Source: Microthrixaceae bacterium
GTDB lineage: Bacteria > Actinomycetota > Acidimicrobiia > Acidimicrobiales > Poriferisodalaceae
Direction: 5' to 3'
Assembly (NCBI GenBank): GCA_011523825.1
Contig: WTFX01000026.1
Span: 1 to 64,000, forward strand
DNA: 64,000 nt
The position numbers and the translations under genes were made by a program. The notes beneath the pieces were generated by a model that was not told the DNA's origin, searched no databases, and worked only from the letters and a program-made list of their open reading frames with translations. Every line of letters begins with the position of its first letter. The first letter of the stretch is position 1. Positions 55,225-63,698 of this stretch are shown here, piece after piece.

Positions 55225-56898
55225 ATGAGAAACCGGCTGCTGCGCTTCGCGACATATGTCGCCGTGGGCGTCGTCACTGGTTTGATCGTCGCCGCAGTGG
55301 CCGAGCTCAGCGAGAAGGTTCTGCTGGAGCGGGTGCTGCACCTGCCGCCCTGGCAACGGATGATCGCGCCGGCACTCGGTCTGTGGGGTGCCGTGCTGCT
55401 GCTGCGCTGGGCCGACGCCGGGCGGCGGCTCGCGCCCTCGACCTCCGAGGAGTACATCCGCGCCTTCCACGACCGCAACCACCCGATGCGATTCCGGGAC
55501 CTGCCCACTCGCCTGCTGGCAGGCATCGTGACGGTGGGCTCCGGCGGCGCAGTCGGACTCGAGGGTCCGTCCATCTACGCCGGCGCCACCGCCGGAAATG
55601 CGATGCAGCGGGTCGTCCGCCGGCTGTTCCGGGGCCGCGAGGGCTACGCGCTGCTCGTCGCAGGCGCCGCCGCAGGTGTCAGCGCCATCTTCCAGGCGCC
55701 TGCCACCGGCGTGCTGTTCGCGCTCGAAGCCCCCTACAAGAGCGACCTCGGCCGCAGGGCGCTGCTGCCCGCCCTGCTCTCCAGCGCTGCCAGCTATGTC
55801 GTGTACGTGCTGGTCACCGACTTCGACGATCGCCCGTTCGAGATCGGCACCGAGATGGTGAGCGTGCAGTTCGGCCGCCAGGAACTGCTGGGGGCCGCAG
55901 TCGTCGGCGCCCTCTGCGGCCTCGCGGCGGCGGCATTCTGCCGCGTGCTGAACCTGGCCAAGCGGATCCACGCCTCTGACCGGCCGTGGTGGCTGATCGC
56001 ACTGAGCGCCGGGGGAATCCTGGTGGGCCTCGCTGCGCTGTGCGAAGTGCTGTTCGACGCACCCCTGTCGCTGGGACCGACCGCCGAGGGGCAGCTGACG
56101 GACTGGGCGCTGAACCCCGAGGCGTCGCTGTGGTTGCTGGGCGTCCTGCTCGTGATCCGGATCGTGGCGACCTCGACGGTGCTGGCGGGCGGCGGCGTGG
56201 GCGGCGTGTTCATCCCGCTCGCGGTCTTCGGCCTGATCGTGGGTCGCCTGGTCGGCGGGTGGATCGAGCTGGGGCCCGAATCGCTGGCGTTCTTCCCCTT
56301 CATCGGCGTGGCCGCGTTCCTGGCAGCCGGCTACCGCACCCCGCTCGCAGCGGTGATGTTCGTGGCCGAGTCCACCGGGGCTCCGCTGTTCGTCGTGCCG
56401 GCCCTAGTGGCCGTGGCCGTGTCGCAGGTGCTGATCGGCAATGCCTCGGTCTCGCAGTACCAGCGCGACAGCCGCACGGGACACCTCGAACGGCGCCTCG
56501 AGATGCCGGTCAATTCCGCCATGTCCACCGAGGTGCCGACGGTGAATGCCGATGCCCCGCTGGCCGACTTCGTGTGGGGCGTGGCACTGCCCCACAAGCA
56601 GCTCGAAGCCATCGTGGTGGGCCCGGCTCAAGACTTCCTGGGCGTGATTCGGCTGAGCGACACCCGCGACGTGGACCGGAACGACTGGATGTCGGTGACG
56701 TGCGGCGAAGTGATGACCACCGACATCACCCCGGCGCGCCCGTCGTGGACACTGCGCGAGGTCACCGAGGCGATGGCTGACGCCGATATCGAGCTGTACC
56801 CGGTGATCGACAGCGGCGGGCGCATCGCGGGCGTCGTCACCGAGAACGCCATCGTCAAGCTGGTGGACTTCCTCAACGAGACACAGGGCGACCGCTGA
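55225..56898 (+). CDS. ClC-family chloride channel/antiporter with CBS pair
   Basis: 557 residues. The membrane part (about 1-405) has the ClC signatures: GSGGAVGLEGPSIYAGATAGNAM (about 108-130, in place of GSGIP and GREGP), AGAAAGVSAIFQAPATGVLFALE (about 149-171), GGGVGGVFIPLAVFGLIVGRL (about 322-342) and the AAGYRTPLAAVMFVAE helix. Two CBS domains follow (about 425-545; MSTEVPTVNADAPLADFV and VMTTDITPARPSWTLREVTEAMADADIELYPVIDS). The gating Glu is kept in GLEGP. It moves chloride or a related anion across the membrane. No fluoride riboswitch is seen upstream. Confidence 0.92.
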   Translation: MRNRLLRFATYVAVGVVTGLIVAAVAELSEKVLLERVLHLPPWQRMIAPALGLWGAVLLLRWADAGRRLAPSTSEEYIRAFHDRNHPMRFRDLPTRLLAGIVTVGSGGAVGLEGPSIYAGATAGNAMQRVVRRLFRGREGYALLVAGAAAGVSAIFQAPATGVLFALEAPYKSDLGRRALLPALLSSAASYVVYVLVTDFDDRPFEIGTEMVSVQFGRQELLGAAVVGALCGLAAAAFCRVLNLAKRIHASDRPWWLIALSAGGILVGLAALCEVLFDAPLSLGPTAEGQLTDWALNPEASLWLLGVLLVIRIVATSTVLAGGGVGGVFIPLAVFGLIVGRLVGGWIELGPESLAFFPFIGVAAFLAAGYRTPLAAVMFVAESTGAPLFVVPALVAVAVSQVLIGNASVSQYQRDSRTGHLERRLEMPVNSAMSTEVPTVNADAPLADFVWGVALPHKQLEAIVVGPAQDFLGVIRLSDTRDVDRNDWMSVTCGEVMTTDITPARPSWTLREVTEAMADADIELYPVIDSGGRIAGVVTENAIVKLVDFLNETQGDR

Positions 56899-56925
56899 GC
56901 TCGCCAGAACAGGGCAGACCAGACA

Positions 56926-57654
56926 ATGAGCAAGGCTGAATTCGAAACCGGGACCGAGTCGATTGGATTGCTCGAGGGTCTGGCGACCACTCGCGCCATC
57001 CGCCGCTACCTGCCCGACCCGATCCCCGACGAGGACCTGGCGACGATCCTGTGGCACGCCGGCCGGGCGCCCAGCGGCTCCAACCGGCAGATGTTCCGCT
57101 TCGTCGTGCTGCGCAACGGGCCAGCAGCGCAGCAGGCCAAGGCACTGCTCGGCCAGTGCTTTCGTGACGGGTGGAATTCGAAGCGTTCAGGCGACGGCTA
57201 CGCGCAAGGCTCCGGCGTCGACGACGACTCGCCCAAGGCCCGCATGGCTCGCACCATGCAGCACTTCGTCGACCATTTCGAGGAAACGCCGGTCGTGATC
57301 CTGGCGTGCTTGGTGCGCTACCGGAAACCCACCTACGCCGAAGGTGCGTCGGTGTACCCGGCGGTGCAGAACCTGTTGCTGGCGGCCCGGGCGCTCGGCT
57401 ACGGCGGCGTCATCACCGGCTGGCACCGCGACGTCGAAGACGAACTACGGGAGCTGCTCGGCATTCCCGATGGTGTGGCCATCCACGCGACGATCCCGCT
57501 CGGCCGGCCCGCAGGGCGTCATGGCCCGGTACGACGCCGGCCACTGCGCGAGCTCGTCTACGAGGATCGCTGGGCTCAGGACGCGGAATGGGCCGTCGAT
57601 CCGCCCGGCACGCGCTTCGCCTCGGCGGGACCGCCGCCGGGCTCGCCTACCTGA
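56926..57654 (+). CDS. Nitroreductase-family flavoprotein
   Basis: 242 residues. FMN/NAD(P)H fold with LATTRAIRRYLPDPIPDEDLATILWHAGRAPSGSNRQMFRFVVL (residues about 19-63, phosphate-binding Arg and Ser), YPAVQNLLLAARALGYGGVITGW (about 142-164) and LLGIPDGVAIHATIPLGRPAGR near the end. It likely reduces an unknown nitro, quinone or enone substrate. It begins 28 bases after the ClC gene and converges with the sulfurtransferase gene. Confidence 0.88.
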   Translation: MSKAEFETGTESIGLLEGLATTRAIRRYLPDPIPDEDLATILWHAGRAPSGSNRQMFRFVVLRNGPAAQQAKALLGQCFRDGWNSKRSGDGYAQGSGVDDDSPKARMARTMQHFVDHFEETPVVILACLVRYRKPTYAEGASVYPAVQNLLLAARALGYGGVITGWHRDVEDELRELLGIPDGVAIHATIPLGRPAGRHGPVRRRPLRELVYEDRWAQDAEWAVDPPGTRFASAGPPPGSPT

Positions 57655-57688
57655 GCACGCCCGCCGTGGAGGCGGCAGGAGATTCCGC

Positions 57689-58519
57689 TCAGACCGTCTC
57701 GGCGGGGCGGTCGGTGTGGCTCCATTGCGACCAGGAGCCGATGTACACACGCGGGCGGCCGAGGCCGGCACGCTCCATGGCCAGGGCGTCCATGCAGGCG
57801 CTGACCCCTGAGCCGCAGTAGACGACGGCATTGTTGCCATCGCCAGGGTCCTCCACACCTTCAGCCTGATAGCGGGCGCGCAGCGTTTCGGGGTCGGCGA
57901 ACCGTCCGTCGGGGCCGAGATTGTCCGTCATCGGCACGTTGACCGCGCCGGGGATGTGGCCAGGCCGCGGATCGACCGGCTCGGTCTCTCCGCGGTAGCG
58001 GTCGCCCCCGCGTGCATCGATGAGCACGATCTCGGGGCTGGCCCCGGCGTCGGCCGCACTGTCGATATCGACGAATGCGCCCGCCGGCCAGGGCCGCACC
58101 GGGCACTCGGCCGCGGCGCGTGCGTTCGGTGCCGTCTCGGTGGCGCCGGTCCACGAGCCCAGTCCCCCATCGAGCAGTGCCGCATCGTGGCCGAGCACGC
58201 GCAGCATCCACACCATCCGGCCTGCCGCGGTGCCGTTCAGGTCGTCGTAGGCCACCACCGGGTCGTCGGGGCCGATTCCGAGACTCCCCAGTGACGCGGC
58301 GAAGTCGTCCGCTGCCGGCAGCGGATGGCGGCCATGGGCGGGTGCGCCATGCGCGGACAGATGCGCGTCGAGGTCCACCCAGATCGCTCCGGCGATATGG
58401 CCCTCGAGATAGGCGTCGTAGCCGGAGCGACCGTCGAGATACCACCGCACGTCGCACAGCACGATGTCGTCGCGGCCAGTCAGCTCGGCGGCGCTCACCA
58501 CCGGCGGAAGCGGGGCCAT
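57689..58519 (-). CDS. Thiosulfate/3-mercaptopyruvate sulfurtransferase (two rhodanese domains)
   Basis: 276 residues from ATG 58519, whose first base is shared with the upstream stop (TGATG). N-terminal rhodanese domain: DIVLCDVRWYLDGRSGYDAYLEGHIAGAIWVDLDAHLS (about 17-54). C-terminal catalytic domain ends with the active loop VVYCGSGVSACMDALAM (Cys about 237), and HIPGAVNVPM. It moves sulfur from thiosulfate or mercaptopyruvate. The coupled metallo-beta-lactamase partner upstream makes a persulfide-handling pair. Confidence 0.92.
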   Translation of the reverse strand: MAPLPPVVSAAELTGRDDIVLCDVRWYLDGRSGYDAYLEGHIAGAIWVDLDAHLSAHGAPAHGRHPLPAADDFAASLGSLGIGPDDPVVAYDDLNGTAAGRMVWMLRVLGHDAALLDGGLGSWTGATETAPNARAAAECPVRPWPAGAFVDIDSAADAGASPEIVLIDARGGDRYRGETEPVDPRPGHIPGAVNVPMTDNLGPDGRFADPETLRARYQAEGVEDPGDGNNAVVYCGSGVSACMDALAMERAGLGRPRVYIGSWSQWSHTDRPAETV

Positions 58520-59277
58520 CAGCCCTGGCCGAACATCATCAGCCACTGCTGCTCGCTGCGCGGCTTGAACACGTAGTTCATCTGGCGGGTCTGTCCCATG
58601 GTGGCGCTGGGTTCGAACGAGTACCGGTGGCCGGGAAACAGCACGGCCGAATCGGGCACCTTGGCGAGCGTGTCGTGCAGCGACCGGTACATCGCCGCCG
58701 GGTCGCTGCCTGGCAGGTCCATGCGGCCGCAGCCGTCCAGGAACAGGGTGTCGCCGGCAACGAGCGCCCCGCCCACCAGGAAGCACTGGCTGCCAGGGGT
58801 GTGCCCGGGGGTGTGCAGCAGCTCGATTTCCACCGCACCCACCGACACGACATCGCCGGGGGCGTGCAACTCCATGTCGCTCATGGAGATGCCGGTGGTC
58901 TTTTGCACCAGCTCGGCCTCGGGTGCCTGCAGGTGGATCTTCGTGCCCTGGCGCTCGAGCAGATGGGCCACGCCCTCGATGCTGTAGCCCATCATGTTCC
59001 CGCCGATGTGATCGGCGTGAAAATGGGTGGCCAGCACGCCGGTGAGCTGCATCTCGTCTTCGGCCAGGATGTCGAGCAGGTCGTCGACGGCATACGCCGG
59101 GTCCACCACGACCGCCTCGCGGGTTTCCCGGTCGCCGATGAGGTAGGCGAAGTTGACCATCTGGCGGGCGATCGGATCGCCGGTGGCGAAGTCCTGGCCC
59201 GACAGCAGCTGGCGGAAATACAGCCTGCTCTCGTCGTGCTGGTGAGCCTGTGGGGCGTCGGCCGTGTCATCACCCAT
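58519..59277 (-). CDS. Metallo-beta-lactamase fold hydrolase, persulfide dioxygenase/glyoxalase II-like
   Basis: 252 residues from ATG 59277. Metal motif T-H-F-H-A-D-H-I-G-G (about 82-91), NFAYLIGDRETREAVVVDPAY near the start, HTPGHTPGSQCFLVGGALVAGDTLFLDGCGRMDLPGSDPAAMY (about 165-207), and PGHRYSF. GCGRTD-like GCGRMDLPGSDP is characteristic of the ETHE1/persulfide-dioxygenase branch. With the sulfurtransferase it would oxidise glutathione- or other persulfides. Confidence 0.9.
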   Translation of the reverse strand: MGDDTADAPQAHQHDESRLYFRQLLSGQDFATGDPIARQMVNFAYLIGDRETREAVVVDPAYAVDDLLDILAEDEMQLTGVLATHFHADHIGGNMMGYSIEGVAHLLERQGTKIHLQAPEAELVQKTTGISMSDMELHAPGDVVSVGAVEIELLHTPGHTPGSQCFLVGGALVAGDTLFLDGCGRMDLPGSDPAAMYRSLHDTLAKVPDSAVLFPGHRYSFEPSATMGQTRQMNYVFKPRSEQQWLMMFGQG

Positions 59278-59369
59278 GGCAGCGCACAGTACCCACCAGC
59301 TGTGCGGCGAGACACGCCCGTTGTGAAGGCGGGTTGGCCCGGCTGCCGCCAGCGCGGCAGTATTCGCCC

Positions 59370-60542
59370 ATGAGCCAGACGCCTGCACCCCTGTCGGACT
59401 TCTACGAGATGGACGAATACCTGTCTGATGAGGAGGTCATGATCCGCGACACGGTCGCCGCGTTCGTCGCCAAGGAGTGGGACCCGATCGTCGGCGAGCA
59501 CTTCGAGGCGGGCACCTTCCCGATGGAGCTGGTCCCGACCATTGCCGACATGGGCCTGCTCGGCATGCACCTCGACGGTTACGGCTGCGCGGGTGCCTCG
59601 GCGATGGCGTACGGCGTGGCCTGCCGGGAACTGGAGGCGGGCGACAGCGGGCTGCGCAGCTTCGTGTCGGTGCAGGGATCGCTGTGCATGTTCCCGATCT
59701 GGCGCTACGGCTCGACCGAGCAGAAGGAGCACTGGCTGCCGCGCATGGCCGCGGGCGAGGTCATCGGCTGCTTCGGGTTGACCGAGCCCGACCACGGCTC
59801 CGACCCGGCATCGATGACCACCCGGGCGGTACGCCGGGGCGACACGTGGGTCCTGAACGGTGCCAAGCGGTGGATCACCAACGCCGGGCTGGCCGACTTG
59901 GCCATCGTGTGGGCCAACACCGATGACGGCTTCCGGGGCTTCCTGGTGCCCACCGATTCGCCCGGCTTCGAGGCTCGCAAGATCCAGAACAAGCTCTCGC
60001 TGCGGGCCTCGGTGACCGGCGAGTTCTACATGGACGATGTCGAGGTGACCGAGTCGATGCGCCTGCCCGACGCGCTCAGCATCGGCGCGCCGCTGAGCTG
60101 CCTGTCCGAAGCCCGTTTCGGCATCGCGTTCGGGGCCGTCGGAGTGGCCCGCTGCTGCTACGAGCAGGCGCTCAGCTACCAGCTCGAACGCCCCCAGTTC
60201 GGCAAGCCGCTGGCCAGCTTCCAGATCAGCCAGATCAAGTTCGCCGACATGCTCACCGACATCACCAACGCCAACCTGCAGGCCATGCGGCTCGGTCAGC
60301 TCAAGGAGCAGCACCGGCTGCGGCCGCACCACATCTCGATGGCGAAGCGGCACAACTGCCGGGTGGCCATCGACACGGCCCGCACCGCCCGAGCGATGAT
60401 GGGTGCCAACGGCGTCTCAACGGAGTACGCGCCGATGCGCCATGCGGCGAACATGGAATCGGTCATGACCTACGAAGGCACCGAAGAGATCCACGGGCTG
60501 ATCCTCGGCCAGCAGATCACCAACATCCCCGCGTTCCGCTGA
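59370..60542 (+). CDS. gcdH: Glutaryl-CoA dehydrogenase-like acyl-CoA dehydrogenase
   Basis: 390 residues from ATG 59370. It follows the glutaryl-CoA dehydrogenase pattern closely: YGVACRELEAGDSGLRSFVSVQGSLCMFPIWRYGSTEQK (about 71-109), IGCFGLTEPDHGSDPASMTTRA (about 131-152), NKLSLRASVTGEFYMDDVEV and the catalytic YEG motif TYEGTEEIHGLILGQQ (about 369-384). That enzyme decarboxylates glutaryl-CoA to crotonyl-CoA in lysine and tryptophan breakdown; a related substrate is possible. Confidence 0.85.
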   Translation: MSQTPAPLSDFYEMDEYLSDEEVMIRDTVAAFVAKEWDPIVGEHFEAGTFPMELVPTIADMGLLGMHLDGYGCAGASAMAYGVACRELEAGDSGLRSFVSVQGSLCMFPIWRYGSTEQKEHWLPRMAAGEVIGCFGLTEPDHGSDPASMTTRAVRRGDTWVLNGAKRWITNAGLADLAIVWANTDDGFRGFLVPTDSPGFEARKIQNKLSLRASVTGEFYMDDVEVTESMRLPDALSIGAPLSCLSEARFGIAFGAVGVARCCYEQALSYQLERPQFGKPLASFQISQIKFADMLTDITNANLQAMRLGQLKEQHRLRPHHISMAKRHNCRVAIDTARTARAMMGANGVSTEYAPMRHAANMESVMTYEGTEEIHGLILGQQITNIPAFR

Positions 60543-60690
60543 CGGCGCGCCTGGGTCGTATGACATAGCGGTACGTCATAGATTCCTGAACGACACGGAA
60601 CTGCAATGGCGCTGCGGGAACTGCGACGGGACCATGGGCGTCACTCCGGTAGAGCCGTTCGATGAGCGGCCGACCGAGGGAGGGGACGCC

Positions 60691-62115
60691 ATGACCGTTC
60701 CAAGCAACCGCACGATCACCGGTTCGGTGGCCAGATGGGCACGATGGCTGGCCGTCGCCGTGGCAGTACTGGCCGTGACAGTCCTTGCCGCAGCCTGCGG
60801 TGGCGGGAGCGATGACAGCGACGCGTCCGCCGCCGAAGACGCGCCAGCCGCGACTCTCGCCATGTCTCAAGAGTCCCTCGAGGCCGCTTCGGAAGAGATG
60901 GCTGACGAAGAAATGATGGACATGGACGAATCAGCCAGGGAGGTCCGACTGACTTCGGGCGGCGCCGCCGCGGAGGAGGACATGTCGGACGAATCCGGCA
61001 CCGACACGCTGGCAGCCGGGGTGCCCGCAGTGCCAGCAGATCTCGGGCGGGACATCATCTACACGGCCTGGATAGCTGTGGAGACCGCCGACGTGGCAGC
61101 CGCCGCAGCACAGGCCAACTCGATTATCAGCGGGCTCGGCGGATTCACGTTCTCCCAGGACACCCGCACCCAAGACCGGGCTTACACCACACTGACCTTC
61201 AAGGTCCGGCCCGAGCAGTTCTCGACCGCGTTGGAGCGACTGTCCAACATCGGCGAACTCGTCGAGCAGTCCGTGAACGCCGAGGATGTCACCGACATCG
61301 TCGTGGACCTGAACAGCCGCATCTCGACCGCGGAGATCAGCGTCAACCGGCTGCGCGACTTCCTGTCGCAGGCCACCGACGTGGAAGGCGTGGCCGAGCT
61401 GGAGCGTGAGCTGGCAGACCGCGAGACCAACCTGGAACGGCTCCGTGGACAGTTGCGCTCGCTGCGCGACCGGGTGGACTTGGCCACGATCACGCTGTCG
61501 ATCACGGAGTCCGTCGAGGCGGTGCCGCGCACCTCGGCGATCCTGCGGGCCTGGATGGCCTCCGGCGACGAAGACCCGTGCCTCGGATTCACCGACCTGG
61601 CCGCGCCGCCAGACGGTGATGTGGGTTTCTGCTTCGAGCTGGAGAACGAAGGCGAAACCGTGCTCACCGAGGTGACGCTGAGCTCGAATGAGCTGCGATT
61701 CAACACCGATGACTTGAGCGTCGCCGAAGGGACCGTTCTCGAGCGAATCGAACCTGGCGAGCGGGCGGTCGCCACGCTGAGCCTGCCCGTCACGGACGGG
61801 CGCATCGCTGGGCGGGTGGCGACCCGCGGGCTGGAGATCAACGTTCGCTTGAGCGCGGTGCCGGTCACCGAAACCGGCACCGAACTGGCTCGACTCGCCC
61901 GCAGCCACGGCTTGTATCTCTTTGTCGAAGAAGAAGACACCCCACCGAGCTTCGGCGATGCGCTGAGCGGCGGCTGGAATGCGCTCGTGGCCGTGGGCAA
62001 CGGCGTGCTGCTGGTCATCGGTGCACTGCTGCCGTTCCTGCCGGTCATCTTGATCGCTCTGGCGGTGGCGTGGTGGCGGCTGCAGCGCCGCCGTGCTCGC
62101 CGTGCCGATGGCTGA
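60691..62115 (+). CDS. DUF4349-domain lipoprotein
   Basis: 474 residues from ATG 60691, after GGGAGGGGA. Lipoprotein signal WLAVAVAVLAVTVLAAAC (Cys about 36), acidic low-complexity part (about 40-120), and a DUF4349 domain (about 125-290): RDIIYTAWIAVETADVAAAAAQANSIISGLGGF through LNSRISTAEISVNRLRDFLSQATDVEGVAELERELADRETNLERLRGQL (coiled coil) and DLATITLSITE. A C-terminal membrane helix (about 435-460) and basic tail follow. Function unknown. A small inverted repeat TATGAC/GTCATA lies upstream at 60559-60580. Confidence 0.85.
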   Translation: MTVPSNRTITGSVARWARWLAVAVAVLAVTVLAAACGGGSDDSDASAAEDAPAATLAMSQESLEAASEEMADEEMMDMDESAREVRLTSGGAAAEEDMSDESGTDTLAAGVPAVPADLGRDIIYTAWIAVETADVAAAAAQANSIISGLGGFTFSQDTRTQDRAYTTLTFKVRPEQFSTALERLSNIGELVEQSVNAEDVTDIVVDLNSRISTAEISVNRLRDFLSQATDVEGVAELERELADRETNLERLRGQLRSLRDRVDLATITLSITESVEAVPRTSAILRAWMASGDEDPCLGFTDLAAPPDGDVGFCFELENEGETVLTEVTLSSNELRFNTDDLSVAEGTVLERIEPGERAVATLSLPVTDGRIAGRVATRGLEINVRLSAVPVTETGTELARLARSHGLYLFVEEEDTPPSFGDALSGGWNALVAVGNGVLLVIGALLPFLPVILIALAVAWWRLQRRRARRADG

Positions 62116-62117
62116 GT

Positions 62118-62159
62118 CGGACAATTCCGGACAGGCTCCGGGATGTCCGTTTTTGTCCG
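62118..62159. promoter_or_regulatory. Four-hexamer dyad (CGGACA x2, TGTCCG x2) upstream of the repair fusion
   Basis: CGGACA at 62118-62123 and 62128-62133, then TGTCCG at 62144-62149 and 62154-62159. Each same-strand pair is spaced exactly 10 bases, one helical turn, and the array is symmetrical about 62138.5. It lies 24 bases before the ATG of the AdaA-AlkA gene. It could bind a dimeric regulator, possibly the AraC-type HTH of that protein. The inner hexamers plus five T's (62128-62154) could also work as a terminator for the DUF4349 gene. Confidence 0.6.
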
Positions 62160-62183
62160 GTACAAGCCCGCCAGACTGCTCGC

Positions 62184-63632
62184 ATGCAGGTCGAGGCCGT
62201 TCGCACCACGGGCATCTACTGCCGGGCAGATTGCTCGGCTGAGCCGCTGCCCCAGAACGTCACGCACTATTCCAACCCCGTGGCGGCCGAAGTCGCCGGC
62301 TTCCGGCCGTGCCTGCGCTGCCATCCAGAACGCCGCGCCGGCTCCCTGGCCGATCTCGACGTGCCCGCACCAGTGGGAGCTGCGCTGTTGCGGATCAACG
62401 ACGGCTACCTCGACGACCACGACGAAGACGCCCTGGCGGCACAGGTGGGCTACAGCGCCCGGCAGCTTCGACGGCTGTTCGAACAGCATGTCGGGGCGAC
62501 ACCCACCACCATCGCCCGCTCACGGCGAGCGCACTTCGCGCGCTGCCTCATCGACGACACCGATCTGACGTTCACCGAGATTGCCCGCGCCGCAGGATTC
62601 GGCGGAGCTCGGCAACTGCACCGGGCAATGACCTCGGTGTTCTGCTTCACACCGACTGAGCTGCGCTCCAAGCGACGCCGCAGCGACTACGCCGAGCTCG
62701 ACGGGGGTCTGGTCCTGGAGGTGCCCGCCCTGACGCCCTACGACTTCGGCACGTTCGTCGCACACCAGGACTGCCGGGCGATCCCCGGCGTGGAAGCAGT
62801 GGCCAGCGACACGGCCGGAACGACCTACGTGCGCAGCTTCAGTGCCTGTGGGCATCCGGGCATCGCTGAAGTGACGGCACCCTCACACGGCGGCAACGAC
62901 AGCTTGCAGCTGCGGCTGCACCTGCCGACCTACGACTCGATCATCGATGCTGTGAGTCGGGTCCGAGCACTGCTGGGAACCGACGAAGACCCGGCGCCAG
63001 TGACCGCAGCGCTGGAAGGCGACCCCATGATCGGCCCACTGGTGCGAGCAGCACCGGGACTGCGCGTGCCGCGCTCATGGGATCGTTTCGAGACCGCTGT
63101 GCGGATCATCGTTGGGCAGCAGATCTCGCTCGCAGCCGCCTCCACGCTCAGCGGCCGCATCGCCGAGCGCTTCGGCACGCCGATCGATCCCGTGCTGGAG
63201 TGCTGCGACGACGTCTTGGTGCCGCTCACCCACCTGTTTCCGGGCGCCGCGACGCTTGCCAGCGCCGGTGGGGCGGGATTCGCCGGCCTGGGGTTCACCC
63301 AGCAGCGCATCGACACCATCGTCGGCTTCTCCCAAGCGGTCGCCGACGGCGAGTTTGACCTGAGCGCCGCAGACACGCTGGATGCGACCGTCGCCCGGCT
63401 CTGCGAGCTGCCGGGGATCGGCCCGTGGACAGCGCACCTCATCGCCATGCGCGTCTTCGGCCATGACGACGCGTTCCCGGCGTCCGATCTGGGTTTGCGG
63501 CGTGCAGCGGAGCGCTTGGCCGGCCACCCGGTCAGTGCCCGAGAACTCGAGGCTCTCGCGGACAGCTGGCGCCCGTACCGTTCGTGGGCCGCGCAGCACC
63601 TCTGGCATGGCGGCCGCCAATCCGCTCGCTGA
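62184..63632 (+). CDS. AdaA-AlkA fusion: phosphotriester-sensing regulator and 3-methyladenine DNA glycosylase
   Basis: 482 residues from ATG 62184. Domains: Ada zinc domain (about 4-50) with all four Cys, VRTTGIYCRADCSAEPL and PCLRCHPE; AraC-type HTH (about 65-150; ALAAQVGYSARQLRRLFEQHVGATP); AlkA N-terminal (about 170-265) and HhH glycosylase (about 290-470) with LCELPGIGPWTAHLIAMRVFGHDDAFPASDLGL holding the catalytic Asp. The Ada part lacks the usual DGxF residues before VRTTG, so the N-terminus is shorter than usual. It senses methylated DNA, regulates and excises alkylated bases. ogt follows 66 bases later. Confidence 0.92.
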   Translation: MQVEAVRTTGIYCRADCSAEPLPQNVTHYSNPVAAEVAGFRPCLRCHPERRAGSLADLDVPAPVGAALLRINDGYLDDHDEDALAAQVGYSARQLRRLFEQHVGATPTTIARSRRAHFARCLIDDTDLTFTEIARAAGFGGARQLHRAMTSVFCFTPTELRSKRRRSDYAELDGGLVLEVPALTPYDFGTFVAHQDCRAIPGVEAVASDTAGTTYVRSFSACGHPGIAEVTAPSHGGNDSLQLRLHLPTYDSIIDAVSRVRALLGTDEDPAPVTAALEGDPMIGPLVRAAPGLRVPRSWDRFETAVRIIVGQQISLAAASTLSGRIAERFGTPIDPVLECCDDVLVPLTHLFPGAATLASAGGAGFAGLGFTQQRIDTIVGFSQAVADGEFDLSAADTLDATVARLCELPGIGPWTAHLIAMRVFGHDDAFPASDLGLRRAAERLAGHPVSARELEALADSWRPYRSWAAQHLWHGGRQSAR

Positions 63633-63698
63633 TCTGCCCGCCCACCATCGGCCTCTTCTACGACACGCCTCTCTCAGCAGACCAACCCAGGAGCCAAC

